This document shows, piece by piece, positions 59,677-64,000 of a stretch of DNA of 64,000 bases. Numbering within the stretch: the first letter of the stretch is position 1; each line of letters opens with the position of its first letter. The stretch spans positions 1-64,000 of the forward strand of contig NZ_VJWE01000002.1 of the NCBI RefSeq assembly GCF_007993815.1. Reading direction: 5' to 3'. The notes under the pieces are model-generated. The model ran no database searches. It worked only from the letters and a program-made list of their open reading frames with translations, and had not been told where the DNA came from. A program made the position numbers and the translations under genes. This DNA is from Acidovorax delafieldii. GTDB lineage: Bacteria > Pseudomonadota > Gammaproteobacteria > Burkholderiales > Burkholderiaceae_C.

Positions 59677-60714
59677 TCAACGGGCCTTGCCCGAGCGGTG
59701 CGAAAGCAGCCGCTGCAGCAGACAGAAAGCGAACAGCAGCACACCGACGACGATGCGCGTCCACCAGGAGCTGAGCGTGCCGTCGAAGGAAATCAGGGTC
59801 TGGATGATTCCGAGCATGAGCACGCCAAACAGCGTGCCCGCCACATAGCCCACGCCACCCGTGAGCAGTGTTCCGCCAATGACCACGGCGGCAATCGCGT
59901 CCAGCTCCATGCCCACGGCATGCAGGCCATAGCCCGACAGCATGTAGAACGTGAACACCACGCCCGCCAGTGCTGAGCAAAAGCCCGACAGCGTGTAGAC
60001 GCCAATGAGCGTGCGGCGCACCGGCAGGCCCATGAGCACAGCCGAGTGCTCGCTGCCGCCCACCGCATACACGCTGCGGCCAAACGGCGTGCAGTGCGCC
60101 ACGAACAGGGCCACCAGCAGCACGGCGATGGCAATGAGCGCGCCCAGCGAGAGCGATGCGCCTTCCCACAGCGGCAAGCGCCACTGGGCCAGCTCGGAGT
60201 AGCCCTCGTGGGTGATGCTGATGGAATCGATGCTGATCAGGTAGCACAGCCCCCGCGCCAGGAACATGCCTGCCAGCGTGACGATGAAGGGCTGGAGCCG
60301 AAAGCGCTCGATGAGGAAGCCCATGAACGCGCCAAATGCTGTGCCCATCAGCAGCACCAGCGGGATGGCGACCATGGGGTTCCAGCCCCGGTGTTCCACC
60401 AGCGCGGCCAGCACCATGGTGGTCAGCGCCACCACCGATCCCACCGAGAGGTCGATCCCGCCCGACAGGATCACGAACGTCATGCCCACCGCCACGATGA
60501 TGAGGAAGGCGTTGTCGATCAGCAGGTTGAGGAACACCTGGGCCGAGAAGAACCCGGTGTACAGCACCGAGCCCAGCGTGGCCATGGCCACGAACAGCGA
60601 AATGGTGGCGGCCAGCGGCAGGTACTTGGGGTTGAACCGCGCGCGCTCGGTGGTGGCCTGTGGGGCAGGGTGGTTCACGGTGCCGAAGCCTGCGGTCTTG
60701 GGTACGGCGCTCAT
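59677..60714 (-). CDS. sugar ABC transporter permease, YjfF-like
   Basis: A 345-residue permease of the monosaccharide (CUT2) class with about eight to ten helices. Typical are MTFVILSGGIDLSVGSVVAL, the RLQPFIVTLAGMFLARGLCY segment and GGTLLTGGVGYVAGTLFGVL near the end. Its ATG overlaps the stop of the YtfT-like permease gene, so the two permeases are made together and may form a heterodimeric channel. The E. coli counterpart imports galactofuranose; L-arabinose or galactose are alternatives here. Confidence 0.9.
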   Translation of the reverse strand: MSAVPKTAGFGTVNHPAPQATTERARFNPKYLPLAATISLFVAMATLGSVLYTGFFSAQVFLNLLIDNAFLIIVAVGMTFVILSGGIDLSVGSVVALTTMVLAALVEHRGWNPMVAIPLVLLMGTAFGAFMGFLIERFRLQPFIVTLAGMFLARGLCYLISIDSISITHEGYSELAQWRLPLWEGASLSLGALIAIAVLLVALFVAHCTPFGRSVYAVGGSEHSAVLMGLPVRRTLIGVYTLSGFCSALAGVVFTFYMLSGYGLHAVGMELDAIAAVVIGGTLLTGGVGYVAGTLFGVLMLGIIQTLISFDGTLSSWWTRIVVGVLLFAFCLLQRLLSHRSGKAR

Positions 60715-61763
60715 GGCAAAGCTCCCGCGCCGGGGCGGCGTGCCAGGGCTCCCACTTGCGCCCGGAACTCGGGCGACTGCAGCAGCATCACGATGAACAC
60801 CACCACGGCCTTCACCACCAGGTTGATCTCGGGCGGCACGCCCAGCGAGTAGATGGCGTAGGTCAGCGTCAGGATGATGAGCGCGCCAATCACGCTGCCC
60901 ACCAGGCTGAAGCGGCCGCCGGTGAGGGCAGTGCCACCCAGCGTGACGGCCAGGATGGCGTCCAGCTCCAGCAGCTGCCCGGCGTTGTTGCCGTCCGCGC
61001 TCTTCACGTTGGAGCTGATCAGCAACCCCGCAATACCCGCGCACACACCGCAGAACACATAGGCCGCCACGATAAGCCGCCCCGCCTGCACGCCCGCCAC
61101 CCGCGCCGCCGTGGGGTTGATGCCCACCGCCTGGATGAACAGGCCCAGCGCCGTGCGCGTGATGGCGAGGTACAGCACCACGAAGACTGCGGTCACTACG
61201 AACACGGAGAACGGCAGCCCTGCCAAGTACCCACCGCCCATGAAGAAGTAGGGCGTGTAGTAGATGGTGATGATCTGCCCGTCGGTGATGAGCTGGGCAA
61301 TGCCCCGGCCCGCCACCATGAGGATCAGTGTGGCAATGATGGGCTGCATGCCCACCTTGGCGACCAGCACGCCATTCCACAGCCCGCACAGCAGCGCCAC
61401 GCCGATGGCGCCCAGGATAGCGACGGGCAGTGGAAACCGGCTCTCGGTGCCCGACACCGAGCCGCCGATCAGCCACGCTGCCACGGCCGCTGCAATGGCC
61501 ACCGTCGCGCCCACCGAAATATCGATGCCGCGCGTTGCGATCACAAGCGTCATGCCCAGCGAAACCAGCACCAGCGGTGCGGCGCGGTTCAGTATGTCGA
61601 TGAGGCTGCCGTACAGGTGCCCTTCGCGCCATTCGATGTGCAGAAAACTGGCGTTGAAAGCCGTATTGATGGCCAGCAGGAGCAGCAACGTGACGGCGGG
61701 CCACGCCAAGCGGTGTCGCATCAGCGCGGCCAAAAGGGAGGGAGAGGGGGAACGTTCAAGCAT
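60711..61763 (-). CDS. sugar ABC transporter permease, YtfT-like
   Basis: A 350-residue CUT2-type permease. It has LVSLGMTLVIATRGIDISVG, GMQPIIATLILMVAGRGIAQ, then DAILAVTLGGTALTGGRFSL before the last helices. The ATG at 61763 is chosen; it lies inside the 3' end of the ATPase gene by eight bases. It belongs to the same operon as the ATPase and the YjfF-like permease. The cognate binding protein is not within the window. Confidence 0.9.
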   Translation of the reverse strand: MLERSPSPSLLAALMRHRLAWPAVTLLLLLAINTAFNASFLHIEWREGHLYGSLIDILNRAAPLVLVSLGMTLVIATRGIDISVGATVAIAAAVAAWLIGGSVSGTESRFPLPVAILGAIGVALLCGLWNGVLVAKVGMQPIIATLILMVAGRGIAQLITDGQIITIYYTPYFFMGGGYLAGLPFSVFVVTAVFVVLYLAITRTALGLFIQAVGINPTAARVAGVQAGRLIVAAYVFCGVCAGIAGLLISSNVKSADGNNAGQLLELDAILAVTLGGTALTGGRFSLVGSVIGALIILTLTYAIYSLGVPPEINLVVKAVVVFIVMLLQSPEFRAQVGALARRPGAGALP

Positions 61764-63309
61764 GTTCTGCGGCGATGAGTTCGTAGACGGCGTCTTCGCT
61801 GCTGCCCGCAGGCAGCTCACCCACCTTGTGGCGGTCGCGGAGCACCACGATGCGGTGCGCCACGCGCACCACCTCGCTCATTTCGGAAGAGATGAACAGC
61901 ACGGCCATGCCCGCCTGGGCCAGGCGCAGGATCTGGTCCATGATTTCCTGCTTGGCGGCCACGTCGATGCCGCGTGTGGGTTCGTCCAGAATCAACAGGC
62001 GCGGCTCGATGGCCATCCAGCGCGCGAGGATCGCCTTTTGCTGGTTGCCACCCGAGAGCAAGCCGATGGGCTTGTCCACACTCTCGGTCTTGATACCCAG
62101 CAGCTCCACATAGCGTTCGGCCAGCGCCGTCTGCTCGGCGCGCGAAAGGAACTTGCTCACACCCATGCGCGCCTGCAGCGCCAGCGCAATGTTCTCGCGC
62201 ACCGACAGCTCGGCCACGATGCCGTCGGTCTTGCGCTCTTCGGGGCACAGGGCGAGGCCATGGCGGATGGCGTCCATGGGGTTGGTAAACTTCACCACCT
62301 GCCCGTCGATGCGCAGCGCGCCCCGGTCGGGCTGCTCCAGGCCGAACAGCAGGCGCGCCAGCTCGGTGCGGCCCGAGCCCAGCAGTCCCGCCAAGCCCAC
62401 CACCTCGCCCGCGCGGATCAGCAGGTCCAGCGGCTGCAGTTGCGTGTCCTGCCCCAGGCCCTCGGTTTGCAGCAGCGTGGCCTGGCGGCTGTCCACGGAG
62501 GGCGCTGGTGCGGGTTGCTCCGACGCTGCGGCCAGGTCGCGGCCCAGCATGGCTGCGATCAGTGCCTGTGGCCCCAGGTCTTTGGCCAGCCACTCGCCCA
62601 CCCAGCTGCCGTTGCGCAGCACGGTGATGCGGTCGGACACGGCATACACCTGGTTCAGGAAATGCGTCACAAAGACGATGGACGGTCCCTCGCTGCGCAG
62701 GCGCCGCAGCACCTCGAAGAGCTTTTGCACTTCGTCGTCGTCCAGGCTGGAGGTGGGCTCATCCAGGATCAACACACGCGATTCGATGCTGAGTGCGCGC
62801 GCAATCGCCACCAGCTGCTGCACGGCCACGGGGTAGTCCGACAGCAGGCGCGTCACGTCGATCTGCAGCCCGATGCGCTCCACCAGATCGCGGGCGCGCT
62901 GGTGCAGCGTGGCCCAGTCGATGCGAAAGCCCTGCGCGATGCCGCAGCGCGGGTAGCGGCCCGCAAAGATGTTCTCGGCCACCGAGAGGTTGGGGCAGAG
63001 GTTGACCTCCTGGTACACGGTGCTAATGCCCAGGCGCTGCGCCGCCAGCGGCGAGTCCGGCCACACCGCTTTTCCGCCCAGCCGCATCTGCCCGCCGCTG
63101 GCCTCCAGCACGCCCGTCAGCACCTTGATCAGCGTGGACTTGCCCGCACCGTTTTGCCCCATCAGCGCATGGATCTCGCCAGGGTAGAGGTTGAGCTGCA
63201 CATCGCGCAGCACGGTGATGCCCGCAAACTGTTTGTGGATGCCCGAAAGCTGCAGCACAGGCGCGGCAGCGGGGGCGTGAACGGTGGATGCGTCCATGGA
63301 AACCGTCAT
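61756..63309 (-). CDS. sugar ABC transporter ATPase with two ATP-binding domains, YtfR-like
   Basis: A 517-residue protein with two ABC domains typical of monosaccharide importers. The first has Walker A GQNGAGKST, signature PVAVQQLVAIARALS and Walker B RVLILDEPTSSLD. The second has GLLGSGRTEL as degenerate P-loop, LSGGNQQKAILARWM and RLLILDEPTRGIDV. It overlaps the permease gene upstream by four bases and the YtfT-like gene downstream by eight. It powers the YtfT/YjfF permeases; which permease pair it prefers is inferred from order. Confidence 0.93.
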   Translation of the reverse strand: MTVSMDASTVHAPAAAPVLQLSGIHKQFAGITVLRDVQLNLYPGEIHALMGQNGAGKSTLIKVLTGVLEASGGQMRLGGKAVWPDSPLAAQRLGISTVYQEVNLCPNLSVAENIFAGRYPRCGIAQGFRIDWATLHQRARDLVERIGLQIDVTRLLSDYPVAVQQLVAIARALSIESRVLILDEPTSSLDDDEVQKLFEVLRRLRSEGPSIVFVTHFLNQVYAVSDRITVLRNGSWVGEWLAKDLGPQALIAAMLGRDLAAASEQPAPAPSVDSRQATLLQTEGLGQDTQLQPLDLLIRAGEVVGLAGLLGSGRTELARLLFGLEQPDRGALRIDGQVVKFTNPMDAIRHGLALCPEERKTDGIVAELSVRENIALALQARMGVSKFLSRAEQTALAERYVELLGIKTESVDKPIGLLSGGNQQKAILARWMAIEPRLLILDEPTRGIDVAAKQEIMDQILRLAQAGMAVLFISSEMSEVVRVAHRIVVLRDRHKVGELPAGSSEDAVYELIAAEHA

Positions 63310-64000
63310 GCCTTGTTCTTGTTGTAGACATCCACGAGCACGGCGGCCAGCAGCACGACGCCCTTGATGACCTGCTGGTAGTCGATGCCGATGCCCAGGA
63401 TGGACATGCCGTTGTTCATCACGCCCATCACAAAGGCGCCGATGACCGCGCCCATCACCTTGCCCACGCCGCCCGATGCCGATGCGCCGCCGATGAAGCA
63501 GGCCGCAATCACGTCCAGCTCAAAACCCAGGCCCGCCTTGGGCGTGGCGGTGTTGAGCCGCGCCGCAAAAACCAGCCCGGCCAGGGCGGCCAGCACGCCC
63601 ATGTTGATGAAGGCATACAGCGTGAGCCGCTCGGTCTTGATGCCCGAGAGCTTGGCCGCCTTCTCGTTGCCGCCCATGGCGTAGATGCGGCGGCCGATGG
63701 TCGTGCGGCTGGTAACAAAGTCGAACAGCACGATCAGCAGCGCCATCACGATGAGTACGTTGGGCAGGCCCTTGTATGAGGCCAGGAGGTAGCTGAAGTA
63801 CACCAGCAGCCCGCCAAAAACGATGGTGCGGGCGATGAACAGACCCGCAGGCTCTGTCTGCACGCCGTGGCACAGCCGGTTGGCGCGCTGGCGCAGGCCA
63901 CCCACGGCCAGGGCTGCGGCCACTGCGGCGCCCAGCAGCAGCGAGGTCAGGCGCAGCCCCTCCACGCTGAACAGGTCGGGGATGAAACCCGAGCTGAGCA
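63306..64000 (-). CDS. sugar ABC transporter permease, GguB/XylH-like, incomplete at window end
   Basis: The C-terminal 230 residues of a CUT2-class permease; the reading frame remains open at the end of the window. It has RTIVFGGLLVYFSYLLA, RRIYAMGGNEKAAKLSGIKT, then LDVIAACFIGGASASGGVGK and the end IDYQQVIKGVVLLAAVLVDV. This matches the GguB/MmsB type that serves with ChvE and GguA for galactose, arabinose and related sugars. Those partners would lie just outside. It overlaps the ATPase gene by four bases. Confidence 0.88.
   Translation of the reverse strand, partial: LSSGFIPDLFSVEGLRLTSLLLGAAVAAALAVGGLRQRANRLCHGVQTEPAGLFIARTIVFGGLLVYFSYLLASYKGLPNVLIVMALLIVLFDFVTSRTTIGRRIYAMGGNEKAAKLSGIKTERLTLYAFINMGVLAALAGLVFAARLNTATPKAGLGFELDVIAACFIGGASASGGVGKVMGAVIGAFVMGVMNNGMSILGIGIDYQQVIKGVVLLAAVLVDVYNKNKA

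Noticed and set aside
59677-61704. A 675-codon minus-strand frame that could suggest a fusion of the two sugar permeases
   Set aside because: The first part is out of frame with the YtfT-like permease, which is fully coded in another frame. The YjfF-like protein has its own ATG at 60714 overlapping the YtfT stop.

Overview
The window looks like a chromosomal segment of a GC-rich betaproteobacterium of the family Comamonadaceae, most like Acidovorax. This rests on the gene repertoire (a TauE-CysI-DUF934-CysHDN sulfur operon, an ssuF-type molybdopterin-binding protein, TctAB/TctDE, dgo genes next to a sugar ABC operon) and on short dispersed intergenic repeats. I found no rRNA, tRNA, CRISPR array, integrase or IS element.

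Layout. 0-1.9 kb: a lower-GC accessory stretch with two GNAT acetyltransferases and a small membrane protein; the second GNAT is preceded by a sequence that resembles a decayed TPP riboswitch. 1.9-4.9 kb: AraC/GyrI-type regulator, SnoaL-like protein, TrxR-type ferredoxin-NADP reductase and FdxA. 4.9-11.1 kb: a minus-strand assimilatory sulfate reduction operon (tauE-like, sulfite reductase, DUF934, cysH, cysD, cysN). 11.1-13.7 kb: mnmC and a YggX-like gene separated by a three-copy tandem repeat. 13.8-21.7 kb: sulfate-binding protein, then an expanded ssu operon (ssuE, small ORF, ssuA, small ORF, ssuD, VOC protein, ssuC, second ssuA, ssuB, ssuF). 22-26.6 kb: a TetR regulator with a duplicated palindromic operator, a quinone-oxidoreductase-like enzyme, SDR, Rnk-like and UspA-like proteins. 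26.7-37 kb: a second organosulfur block (FMN monooxygenase, TauD-like dioxygenase, two substrate-binding proteins, two permeases, one ATPase, a sulfatase and a CysB-family regulator). It resembles the sulfate-ester (ats) systems of Pseudomonas.

37-43 kb: an exported argininosuccinate-lyase-like protein and two LysR/enzyme pairs. 43-48.1 kb: cysteine-cluster protein, TctE/TctD two-component pair and divergent tctBA without tctC. 48.2-51.4 kb: a two-gene nuclease/helicase operon (MmcB-like nuclease, then a Fe-S helicase with an N-terminal RecB-type nuclease domain) preceded by a LexA-box-like palindrome; this is the most interesting module. 51.8-53.9 kb: LysR and TauE genes of less GC-rich composition. 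53.9-64 kb: one minus-strand sugar-acid operon: sugar ABC permease (cut by the window end), ABC ATPase, two permeases, IlvD/Edd dehydratase, DapA-family enzyme, dgoK, dgoA, dgoD.

About half of the window serves sulfur acquisition. Sulfonates, sulfate esters and related compounds are imported by separate ABC systems and desulfonated by SsuD, a TauD-like enzyme, an LLM monooxygenase or a sulfatase. Sulfate taken up with the Sbp protein would go through CysDN, CysH and CysI to sulfide. The reading-frame calls are firm; the substrates of individual transporters are inference.
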